In this document: positions 9,027-16,369 of the stretch, in pieces
How the letters are laid out: every line of letters begins with the position of its first letter
How positions within the stretch are numbered: position 1 is the first letter of the stretch
Assembly: GCA_963721585.1 (NCBI GenBank)
Contig: CAVRJN010000007.1
Span: 1,054,001-1,118,000, forward strand
Reading direction: 5' to 3'
DNA: 64,000 nucleotides
DNA from: Bog-473 sp963721585
GTDB lineage: Bacteria; Actinomycetota; Acidimicrobiia; Acidimicrobiales; RAAP-2
Notes under the pieces: model-generated
Database searches by the model: none
The model's input: the letters and a program-made list of their open reading frames with translations, nothing else
What the model was told of the DNA's origin: nothing
Made by a program: the position numbers and the translations under genes

Positions 9027-9657
9027 GCCCCTCACCCTGGAGGGGAGGTTCGTCCGGCTGGAGCCGCTGACCGAGGCACACATTCCGGCCCTGGTGGAGG
9101 CGGCCGCACTGGACCGCAGCACCTACCAGTGGACCTACACGCCCGATGGGGTGGAGCAGATGACCGACTACGTGCGCGACGCACAGGTCAAGGTCGCGTC
9201 GCAGGCCCACGTCGCCTTCGCCACGGTGCGGCGGGGGGCCGGTCCCGATGGGTCCGACCTGGTGGTCGGCGCCACCCGCTTTTGCGAACTGGCCTTCTGG
9301 CAGTGGCCACCGGGAGCGAGCCACCAGCGCCATGGGGTGCCCGACGTGGTGGACATCGGCTACACCTGGCTGGCGGGGCCGGCGCAGCGGACCCACGTCA
9401 ACACCGAAGCCAAGCTGCTCATGATGACCCATGCCTTCGAGGTCTGGGAGGTCCACCGGGTGGCGCTCCAGACCGACGTGCGCAACACGCGGTCGCGGGC
9501 TGCCATTGCGCGCGTAGGCGGCCAGCTCGACGGCATCATGCGGGCGGACCGGCCGGGGTCCGACGACACGGTGCGCACCTCCGCCCGGTTCTCCATCGTG
9601 GCCGCCGAGTGGCCCGAGGTGAAGGAACGCCTGACGGCGCGTCTCGCACAGAACTAG
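9019..9657 (+). CDS. GNAT family N-acetyltransferase (RimJ/RimL-like)
   Basis: This 212-residue acetyltransferase of the RimJ/RimL (Acetyltransf_3) type has the signatures LEGRFVRLEPLTEAHIPAL at the N-terminus, VDIGYTWLAGPAQRTHVNTE (acetyl-CoA site region) and VHRVALQTDVRNTRSRAAIARVG near the C-terminus. The start at ATG 9019 lies inside the end of the MFS gene (8-bp overlap), which suggests coupling. The in-frame extension upstream overlaps the MFS gene further and is not supported. The acceptor substrate is unknown. Confidence 0.88.
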   Translation: MREPLTLEGRFVRLEPLTEAHIPALVEAAALDRSTYQWTYTPDGVEQMTDYVRDAQVKVASQAHVAFATVRRGAGPDGSDLVVGATRFCELAFWQWPPGASHQRHGVPDVVDIGYTWLAGPAQRTHVNTEAKLLMMTHAFEVWEVHRVALQTDVRNTRSRAAIARVGGQLDGIMRADRPGSDDTVRTSARFSIVAAEWPEVKERLTARLAQN

Positions 9658-9673
9658 GACGCCGCCCGCTCCT

Positions 9674-10048
9674 TCAGAACAGAAGGGACACGCCGTGGAG
9701 AGCGAAGAGCAGCGCGTCGACGGCGAGCAGGACGAGCGCCAGCGCGAACGGGATCCCGAAGAGCAGGGCGGCGCTCACGAACACCACCCGACCGACCCGA
9801 CGGCCGTCGTCCGGTGGCCTCCTTGGCCCGTCTGGCCGGGCTCGCGCGGGAGCACGCACCGCGGCGCGGGAGAGCAGCATGCTCGTCGCCAGCAGCGGCA
9901 ACGCGACGCCCAGGAGCCACGCCATCCTCGATCCGTAGACGCCCGAGGTCGCGATGACGCCGAACGCGATCACCAGCGCGGCCACGGTCAAGGTGAGCAG
10001 CGCTGCGGCGTGTGCAGCACCTGGAGGATGGAACAGGTTCACCTTCAC
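9674..10048 (-). CDS. Small three-helix membrane protein, unknown function
   Basis: This 124-residue hydrophobic protein is not recognised as a named family. Predicted helices are at about residues 12-32 (AALLTLTVAALVIAFGVIAT), 42-60 (MAWLLGVALPLLATSMLL) and 88-122. A basic arginine/proline-rich loop separates helices 2 and 3. The GTG start overlaps the stop of the upstream NmrA-like gene by 4 bp (GTGA), making it the last gene of the tetR-nmrA operon. A role linked to that oxidoreductase is only inferred from this coupling. Confidence 0.65.
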   Translation of the reverse strand: MKVNLFHPPGAAHAAALLTLTVAALVIAFGVIATSGVYGSRMAWLLGVALPLLATSMLLSRAAVRAPARARPDGPRRPPDDGRRVGRVVFVSAALLFGIPFALALVLLAVDALLFALHGVSLLF

Positions 10049-11010
10049 GGTGTGGTCTCGAAGTGGCGCGCGAGTTCGTTGGCGTAGCGGAGACCCAGGG
10101 TCTGCCCGTGCTCGGCCAGCCAGGACGACAAGGCCGTGGGTCCGGTGGCGGGACCATCCGTGTCGGCCAGGCCGGCCGCCATGGCCCGATACTCGTCGAC
10201 GGTGAGGAGCACGTCGTGGAGGGCGAGACCGAGGATGCGGGCGCAGAGGGGCACGGTGGCACCCGGCACGTGGATCACGCGGGCATGGCTGCCGACCGCG
10301 CTCCTGATCTCGCGTACGAGTTCGGTGAAGGTCGGCCGTTCCGGACCGACGGCATCGGTGACACTGTCGTGCGTCTCCCTTGCCTTGGTCAGACAGAGGT
10401 GCGCCAGGTCATCGACATGGATACCCCGGATCCGGTAATCCCCTCGTCCTCCGATGGCAAAGACGGGGAGCCGACGGAGGAGCCAGGCGATGTTGTTGAG
10501 CAGGACCCCGTCACCACCGAAGAGGATGGCCGGGCGAACGATCGCGTACGGGACCTCGCTCTCGGCAAGGGCCCGCTCCACGAGTGCCTTGCCCCGGAAA
10601 TACGGCAACGGCGAGCTGCTGTTGGGGTGCGTGATGCTCACGTGCACGATCCGCTGGACCCCCGCCCGCCTGGCGGCCCGGAAGAGTGCTTTCGAGTTGG
10701 CGACGGCCAGATCGTGATCGACGGTGCGCCGGCCGAAGCGCACCCAGTAGGTGTTGTACAGCGTCGTCGCCCCCGAGAGCGACGCCACCAGGCCAGGGTG
10801 ATCATCGAAGTCGAGCGACCGCACGTCGATCGCAGTCGCCTCGGGCGCCCGTCCGGGGTGCCCGGTGAGGGTGCGCACCTGGCGGCCGGCCCGAAGCAGG
10901 GCGCGGGCCACGGAGGCGCCGGAGTAGCTGAAGGCCCCGGTGACCACGTCGAGCCCCGTGTCGGCCGAACCGCGTGCGACGGGGGCTTCTGAGGAGAAGA
11001 TCCCGGTCAT
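10045..11010 (-). CDS. NAD(P)-binding NmrA/atypical SDR family protein
   Basis: This 321-residue Rossmann-fold protein has the glycine motif VVTGAFSYSGASVARALL at about residues 22-39. Later segments (HVSITHPNSSSPLPYFRGKA, YAIVRPAILFGGDG) match atypical short-chain dehydrogenases of the NmrA/complex I NDUFA9-like group. These bind NAD(P) and act as epimerases, reductases or redox sensors. The start at ATG 11010 overlaps the TetR stop by 4 bp (ATGA). It is probably repressed by that TetR regulator. The substrate is unknown. Confidence 0.87.
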   Translation of the reverse strand: MTGIFSSEAPVARGSADTGLDVVTGAFSYSGASVARALLRAGRQVRTLTGHPGRAPEATAIDVRSLDFDDHPGLVASLSGATTLYNTYWVRFGRRTVDHDLAVANSKALFRAARRAGVQRIVHVSITHPNSSSPLPYFRGKALVERALAESEVPYAIVRPAILFGGDGVLLNNIAWLLRRLPVFAIGGRGDYRIRGIHVDDLAHLCLTKARETHDSVTDAVGPERPTFTELVREIRSAVGSHARVIHVPGATVPLCARILGLALHDVLLTVDEYRAMAAGLADTDGPATGPTALSSWLAEHGQTLGLRYANELARHFETTP

Positions 11011-11651
11011 GGTTGTCTCGTCGTCGCCGGCGGGGCGAAAGCCTCCAAGAGGGCGCCCAGGTTCTTGGCGTGGGCGAAGAGGCCGAGGGCTCTGCCCCGA
11101 TCGCCGTCGAGGTGGGTCAGCATCTCGAGCCCGAGATAGAGAGCCACGACCCCGTAGGCCACATCGCCGGGTGGCAGGACCGAATCCAACGGCCCGAGTG
11201 CGGTGGACACCGCCCGCTCCGCGAAGGCGAACCACGGGCCGAGGCGAGCGGACACCTCGGGGCCCAGACCCGGCGTCGACGATGCACCGGCGATCATCTC
11301 GACGAGGACTGCGACGTAGCCTGCGTCAAGATCCTCCCGAAAGATGGCCGTTGCCACGTCGACGAGTTCGGTGGGTGAAACGACGCGATCGATCGCTGCT
11401 CCGTAGTGCTCCATGCGCCGGTCGCTCACCGAATCGAGTGCGGCCAGCAAAAGGTTGGCCACCGAATCGAAGTGGTAGAAGATCAAACCCTGATTCACAC
11501 CGGCGCGCTCTGCGATCGCTCGAGCGCTCGACCCTGCGAAACCATCGGCCTTCAAGGTTTCGATCGCGGCCTCAATGAGCTTGGCCCGGGTGCCGACCGA
11601 CCGGGACGAGGCCCGACCCACCACGCTGCTCGAAGTTCCGGACTTTGCCAT
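11007..11651 (-). CDS. TetR/AcrR family transcriptional regulator
   Basis: This 214-residue regulator is the first gene in an operon with the NmrA-like gene and the small membrane protein. The N-terminal HTH reads TRAKLIEAAIETLKADGF then ARAIAERAGVNQGLIFYHFDS, a standard TetR recognition helix. The remaining two thirds is a helical ligand-binding domain. ATG 11651 is chosen; a longer in-frame start at 11693 would run through the palindromic operator. Autorepression is likely. Confidence 0.92.
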   Translation of the reverse strand: MAKSGTSSSVVGRASSRSVGTRAKLIEAAIETLKADGFAGSSARAIAERAGVNQGLIFYHFDSVANLLLAALDSVSDRRMEHYGAAIDRVVSPTELVDVATAIFREDLDAGYVAVLVEMIAGASSTPGLGPEVSARLGPWFAFAERAVSTALGPLDSVLPPGDVAYGVVALYLGLEMLTHLDGDRGRALGLFAHAKNLGALLEAFAPPATTRQP

Positions 11652-11662
11652 CGGTGACCTCA

Positions 11663-11682
11663 CTTTGAGTGAACGCTCAAAG
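11663..11682. promoter_or_regulatory. TetR operator palindrome CTTTGAG-6-CTCAAAG
   Basis: A perfect 7-bp inverted repeat with spacer TGAACG lies 11 bp upstream of the tetR start. Its core, TGAGTGAACGCTCA, has the form of well-known TetR-family operators. It is placed to overlap the promoter or transcription start of the tetR operon. Confidence 0.72.
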
Positions 11683-11769
11683 CATACACACAAAACCCCG
11701 CCAGCGATGGCATCTGCCGGGCAATCCGCTCACGAAGAGGCCGGACCAGGGCACGATCGCTGCCGAACA

Positions 11770-12010
11770 CCATCTCTCCCGACCAAGCTGCGGGAGCTGG
11801 CATCCTGCGCGACCGCCAAGGCCCCATGATCGATCTGGCGCGATCTGGCCACCTCCCCTGGACTCGACAAGTCGACCATGTCGGGCATGGTCGACCGGGC
11901 CGAGAAGTGAGGGCTGCGGCGGCAGACACAGAACCGGCCAGCACTTCCGGACCGTGGACGACGCCCACCGCCCAGTGTCCGGTTCGAGCTCGTTCGAGGT
12001 CAGGCCCGGC
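11770..12010 (+). pseudogene. Possible decayed MarR-family regulator fragment
   Basis: Between the TetR operator and clpS, the plus strand reads, across two frames, LPTKLRELASCATAKAP then RDLATSPGLDKSTMSGMVDR followed by AEK, a stop and GLRR. This matches the wing and recognition helix of MarR proteins (DLA..LGLDKSTVS.LVDR.E..GL). The frame is broken at about 11826 and by a TGA at about 11908, with no intact start or end. If real it is a remnant overlapping the clpS 3' end. The gap 11652-11999 holds nothing else recognisable apart from the TetR operator. Confidence 0.35.
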
Positions 12011-12299
12011 TGAGCGAAGCTGAGATTTTGCGCCGGTGCAGCGCGTGCACTGCGGCCTCGGCTTCGTCCTTGGGCCGCACGGCGGCCACCGCTTTGCCCG
12101 TTCGGTGAATCTGCCAGGCGAGTTTGTCTGCTCGCTCGACCGTGTGGCCGAAGATCTCGACGAAGGCCTGGATCACGGTCTGGAAGGTCGTCACGTCGTC
12201 GTTCCAGACGATGATGGCCCACAGGTCCTCGAACTCGAAGAAGGCGTCGATGTCCTCGTCGCCGACGACGGTGGGAGCGGGTTCGAGTGTCCGAGGCAT
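12000..12299 (-). CDS. clpS: ATP-dependent Clp protease adaptor ClpS
   Basis: ClpS binds the N-domain of ClpA/ClpC and delivers N-degron substrates for proteolysis. The 99-residue protein has the diagnostic segment IVWNDDVTTFQTVIQAFVEI near residues 29-48 and the later HRTGKAVAA region. Length matches the family (about 100). ATG 12299 has a GGAG Shine-Dalgarno 4-5 bases upstream. A longer open frame exists but lacks similarity. It is divergent from the alcohol dehydrogenase gene across an 82-bp promoter gap. Confidence 0.94.
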   Translation of the reverse strand: MPRTLEPAPTVVGDEDIDAFFEFEDLWAIIVWNDDVTTFQTVIQAFVEIFGHTVERADKLAWQIHRTGKAVAAVRPKDEAEAAVHALHRRKISASLSRA

Positions 12300-12381
12300 G
12301 GATCTCCGGGAATGAAACGGGCGCGCGTCCGGGTGGGATCTACGCCGATCAGAGTGTAGTGCCGCGCGGTAGCGTGCGGAG

Positions 12382-13428
12382 ATGCGAGCCACCGTCCTCC
12401 AGGGGCCGCGCAGTGTCACGGTCGAGAACGTGCCCGATCCCGTCCTGCCGGGGCCCGAGGGAGTCATCGTGACGGTCGAGCGCACCGCCATCTGCGGGTC
12501 CGATCTGCACTTGTATCACGACGCTCCCACGGGGGCCGGCATTCAACTCGGCCACGAGGCCATCGGGACGGTGGCAGAAGTCGGTCCGCACGTGCGGAGC
12601 CTGAAGCAGGGTGACCGCGTCCTCGTCTCAGGCGTGATCGGGTGCGGTATCTGCACGGCCTGCCTCGCCGGCCAGCCCAACGTCTGCCTGGCCGACAAGA
12701 ACGCGGCATTCGGGACGATGCCCGATCTGCCGGGCGGCCAGGCCGAGGCCATGGCCGTCCCGTTCGCCGACCTCTTCGCCCTTCCCATCCCCGAAGGCAT
12801 CCCCGACGAAGAGGCCGTCCTTCTCACCGACATCCTCCCCACGGGCTACCTCGGAGCATTGCGGGCGTCCATCCTGCCCGGCGCCAATGTGGTCGTCGTG
12901 GGGCTCGGCCCCGTCGGGATCATGGCCCTGCAGTGCGCATCGCTCTTCGGCCCGGCGCGCATCTTTGCCGTCGATGTCGTGCCCGAGCGACTGGCCCGCG
13001 CCGAACGCTACGGGGCCGAGCCGATCGACGCCCGCATCGCGCCCGGCTCGGCGCAGGTCGCCGAGGCAACCGGCGGGCGGGGTGCCGAGAGCGTGATCGA
13101 GGCGGTCGGGGCAAATGCCACCATCGTCGACGCCGTGTCCTGCGCCGCTCCGGGCGGCACCGTCTCGGTGGTCGGGGTGAATCTCACCATGGATCTCCCG
13201 TTCCCGATGGCGCTCGTCCTCTTGAAGAGTCTTACCCTGCGTGCCGTGTTCGCGCCCATCCCTGGGACGTGGCCGTTCCTCGTCCCGCTCCTGCAGTCGG
13301 GCCGGCTCACGGGTCTGGGCGAGACATTCACCCATCGGATGGACCTGAGCCAGGCCCCCGAGGCCTATGACTTGTTCGATTCGCGGGTCGACGGGGTTTT
13401 GAAGGTCTTGTTGACCCCGAACCCCTGA
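12382..13428 (+). CDS. Zinc-dependent medium-chain alcohol dehydrogenase
   Basis: This 348-residue MDR-superfamily oxidoreductase has catalytic zinc ligands in ICGSDLHLYHD and LGHEAIG. The structural-zinc region carries only part of the usual four-cysteine lobe (CGICTACLAGQPNVC has four cysteines in compact form). The Rossmann motif VVVGLGPVGIMALQ lies near residue 172. It resembles class III/threonine dehydrogenase-like MDRs, but the substrate cannot be assigned. The 3' end overlaps the convergent channel-like gene by 64 bp. Confidence 0.92.
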   Translation: MRATVLQGPRSVTVENVPDPVLPGPEGVIVTVERTAICGSDLHLYHDAPTGAGIQLGHEAIGTVAEVGPHVRSLKQGDRVLVSGVIGCGICTACLAGQPNVCLADKNAAFGTMPDLPGGQAEAMAVPFADLFALPIPEGIPDEEAVLLTDILPTGYLGALRASILPGANVVVVGLGPVGIMALQCASLFGPARIFAVDVVPERLARAERYGAEPIDARIAPGSAQVAEATGGRGAESVIEAVGANATIVDAVSCAAPGGTVSVVGVNLTMDLPFPMALVLLKSLTLRAVFAPIPGTWPFLVPLLQSGRLTGLGETFTHRMDLSQAPEAYDLFDSRVDGVLKVLLTPNP

Positions 13429-14513
13429 GCGCCCTCGGGTTCGTCCGGGGTGCGGTTGAGCACCAGGGGGAACTTGGAAGCGCCCAGCTTGGGCCGGGCG
13501 ATGAACCATGGTGCCGGCGGGGGCACGATGATCGCCGTCAACGCATCGACGATCGGCTCGTAGTTGATCCGCCAGCCCTGGAAGTTGCGCCAGGCGTCGT
13601 CCGCCGACCGCTCGGCGGGAAAATGCACCGACTCGAGCCGGCGAAAACCTTCGTCGAACTCCTCGCGAGACAGCCGGATGGGCGTCGTGGGGAGGGGGTC
13701 GTCGTCGTAGGGGATGCGGAGCGCTCGGGCCATGGAGCGCAGACAATTGATCCCCATGGACAGGCAGAGGCGGGCCTGCCGGGGCGTCTGCGAAGGGCTC
13801 ACGGCGTGATAGAGCGCCGCCGAGTCCATCATCGCCACCAAGCCGATCAGCCAGCTCCTGGTCGATACCGGTGAACGGAACCAGATCAGGCCGGGATAAT
13901 TGGCGTGGCTCTCCGACACCGCGGAGGCCCAGCGCTCCCAGTCCGAGTACAGCGGCGGGAGCTCGTCCATGGTGTCCAGCCAGTGGTGGCGGGCCAGGAC
14001 CTCGGGGCCCCAGGCCGGGTTGCCGGCCCGAGCCTCGAGCAACGTGACCTCCGTCTCGCGGGTTGAGAACTGGTTGTAGAGCGTCGGCAGGTAGGCGATC
14101 TCGAGTGCAACCACGAGCAGGCCGATCCCTGCGGCAATGACCTCGATGACTCTCGGTCCGGCGTTGGCCGACGAGACGATGCCGAGCGTGAAGACGGACG
14201 AGCCCGCGATGCCGAGCGCGGTGGCGAAGTCGATGCCCGCGGCATACCACTCGATCAACGCGACACCCAGGATGATGAACCCCAGCCAGATCACGAACAG
14301 GATCACCATCGCCGAGGGGCCGACGAAGGAGAGGACGCGGTCGCGCGTCTCGTAGTCAGGGAGCTTCGGGGCGATCGCCCGGGCCGAGCCGCCCAGGACT
14401 CGCGCCAGCATGCGCATGGCGGGCGAGGACGTCACCCTCGGCACGACGAGCGCAGTGAACACGCTCCACGCGGTGAGAAGGACGATGGCGATACCCGCGA
14501 TGAGCGCGACCAT
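13365..14513 (-). CDS. Ion-channel-like (two-TM/pore-loop) membrane protein
   Basis: This 382-residue protein has an N-terminal membrane region and a long cytoplasmic C-terminal half. Helices lie at about residues 2-22 (VALIAGIAIVLLTAWSVF), 62-85 (MVILFVIWLGFIILGVALIEW) and 122-142. The loop ALGIAGSSVFTLGIVSS resembles a degenerate potassium-channel pore helix and filter (TLG in place of TVGYG), followed by ALEIAYLPTLYNQFSTRE. Actinobacterial proteins of this pattern are annotated as potassium-channel family. ATG 14513 was chosen; GTG 14531 adds six residues. Channel function is inferred. Confidence 0.72.
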   Translation of the reverse strand: MVALIAGIAIVLLTAWSVFTALVVPRVTSSPAMRMLARVLGGSARAIAPKLPDYETRDRVLSFVGPSAMVILFVIWLGFIILGVALIEWYAAGIDFATALGIAGSSVFTLGIVSSANAGPRVIEVIAAGIGLLVVALEIAYLPTLYNQFSTRETEVTLLEARAGNPAWGPEVLARHHWLDTMDELPPLYSDWERWASAVSESHANYPGLIWFRSPVSTRSWLIGLVAMMDSAALYHAVSPSQTPRQARLCLSMGINCLRSMARALRIPYDDDPLPTTPIRLSREEFDEGFRRLESVHFPAERSADDAWRNFQGWRINYEPIVDALTAIIVPPPAPWFIARPKLGASKFPLVLNRTPDEPEGAQGFGVNKTFKTPSTRESNKS

Positions 14514-14578
14514 GCGGGCGACCGACTCCACAGCGTCATCCTGCCAGATGCCCAGGCTGGCAGACCCGGGGCGCGGCG

Positions 14579-16369
14579 TCAGCTCGAGGTGAGCCTCGCC
14601 GCAGCCGGCCCGCTCGCCACCAGCGCTGCCGGCACCTCGACCGGACGCGAGCGCAACAGCTCCCCCAGCCCCTTCGCCTGCGTGTCCAGGCGCAGATTCG
14701 AGGCCACCCCCCAGCCCAGGAGGCCGTGGACGACGAAGTTCAACGCCCGCAGGTTCGGCAACGGATAGCGGCTGACCGGGTAAGGCTCCACCTCTGGCAG
14801 CAGGGCCTTGAGCGTCGCCACGGAGAATTCGTCCTGGAGCCAGGCCGCGACCGCATCGTCGTCGGCCCAGAGTCCCACGTTGGCGTCCCCGCCCTTGTCC
14901 CCCGAGCGCGCGCCGACGAGCACCCGCAGTGGGACCACGACCGTGCCCGCTGGGTCCTGGCCGAGCCGACTGGCGGTCGCGCTGACTTCGGTGGCGCGCG
15001 GTCCGCCATCGGCACCGCGGTCGAAGGAAACGAGCGGCGTGGCCGCCACCGGTTGGCCATCGCACGCAATGCGCGGGGTCACGGCGGCGGCACTGACAGT
15101 TGTCGGCCAGTAGCGGGCGACGCCCTGTGCACCGGACGGCGAGGAGGTGAAGAACGTACCGGGGTAGCTCGACAGGCTCGTCTCGACGACGGCACCCGAG
15201 AACGCCCGGCCCACGGCCTCGTCGTCGTCATCGCGGACGGCCAGCCGCAGATACGCCATGCCGCCGCCGGTCAGGTCGCCTGAGAGGTCCTCTGCCGTTT
15301 CGGCAAACCCGTCCCGCCCGCCCGGAATGCCCGCCCACACGGCGGCCGCGGCGAAGCGGGCCTTCTCTACCACCTGGGCCCCGGTCAACGCCAGCGTCAT
15401 GGCATTGCGCCAGCCAGCGTCGAGGTTGGCCGTGACCTTCAGCGTGTCGGGCGGCGCCTCGCCCCGCACCGGAGCGATGCGCACCCGGTCCGCGCCTTCC
15501 TGCGAGAGCGCGATGGTGTCGAACCGTGCCACGGCGTCGGGACTGAGATAGCGCGGCCCGCTGACTTCATAGAGCAGCTGCGCCGTCACCGTTCCGACCG
15601 TCACCATGCCGCCGGTCCCCGGGTGCTTGGTGATCACCGACGAGCCGTCCGGGTGCAACTCGGCGACCGGGAAGCCGATGTGCTCCCGGTTCGGCACCTC
15701 CTCGAAGAAGGCATAGTTCCCGCCACAACATTGCGCGCCGCACTCAATGACGTGCCCGGCCACCACTGCCCCGGCAATGGCGTCAAGGTCGCGGTCGGAC
15801 CAGCCGAACGCATGCAACGCCGGCCCGACCACCAGGGCAGCATCGGTGACCCGGCCCGTCACCACCACCTGGGCACCGGCCGCCAGCGCGTCGGCGATCG
15901 GGCGAGCCCGCAGGTAGGCATTCGCCGTCACGACGGGCACGTCGGCGGGAAGGACCTCGCCGGTGTCGAGGTTGACGAACTTCTCCCCCTGCTCCCGCAG
16001 CTGATGCAGGTGCGCCGTGATGTCGTCCCCCGCAACCGAGGCCACGTGCACGTCGAGTCCCTGGCGGCGGGCCAGTTCCGTCACCGCAGCCGCCAGGCCC
16101 TCGGGCTGCAGCCCCCCCGCATTGGAGACCACCGAAATACCCCGCTCAATGCAGGTCGGCAGCACCTCCTCGAGCTCACGCAGGAACGTGCGGGCGTAGC
16201 CGCCGCTGCGCTCGCGCGTCTTGTGCAGGATGTACATGGTCAACTCGGCCAGCCAGTCGCCGGTGAGCACGTCGATCGGGCCGCCGTCGACCATCTCGCG
16301 GGCGGCGTGGATGCGGTCCCCGAAGAACCCGCTGCAATTCCCGATCCGCAACGTATCTGGCGCGTTCAC
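14579..16369 (-). CDS. AtuA-like acyclic terpene utilization family protein (DUF1446)
   Basis: This 596-residue protein has the DUF1446 start RIGNCSGFFGDRIHAAREMV and continues with DVLTGDWLAELTMYIL, both diagnostic of AtuA. A C-terminal AtuA-like ferredoxin-fold domain (GARSGDKGGDANVGLW, from about residue 495) is fused. AtuA is required for citronellol and geraniol catabolism in Pseudomonas, but its biochemical role is not settled. The GTG start overlaps the biotin carboxylase stop by 4 bp (GTGA). Co-operonic with a carboxylase and hydratase, it supports a branched-acyl or terpene-derived CoA pathway. Confidence 0.9.
   Translation of the reverse strand: MNAPDTLRIGNCSGFFGDRIHAAREMVDGGPIDVLTGDWLAELTMYILHKTRERSGGYARTFLRELEEVLPTCIERGISVVSNAGGLQPEGLAAAVTELARRQGLDVHVASVAGDDITAHLHQLREQGEKFVNLDTGEVLPADVPVVTANAYLRARPIADALAAGAQVVVTGRVTDAALVVGPALHAFGWSDRDLDAIAGAVVAGHVIECGAQCCGGNYAFFEEVPNREHIGFPVAELHPDGSSVITKHPGTGGMVTVGTVTAQLLYEVSGPRYLSPDAVARFDTIALSQEGADRVRIAPVRGEAPPDTLKVTANLDAGWRNAMTLALTGAQVVEKARFAAAAVWAGIPGGRDGFAETAEDLSGDLTGGGMAYLRLAVRDDDDEAVGRAFSGAVVETSLSSYPGTFFTSSPSGAQGVARYWPTTVSAAAVTPRIACDGQPVAATPLVSFDRGADGGPRATEVSATASRLGQDPAGTVVVPLRVLVGARSGDKGGDANVGLWADDDAVAAWLQDEFSVATLKALLPEVEPYPVSRYPLPNLRALNFVVHGLLGWGVASNLRLDTQAKGLGELLRSRPVEVPAALVASGPAAARLTSS

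Noticed and set aside
12628..14250. 540-codon minus-strand frame
   Set aside because: It crosses the alcohol dehydrogenase and channel-like genes in shadow frames and lacks any family signature.
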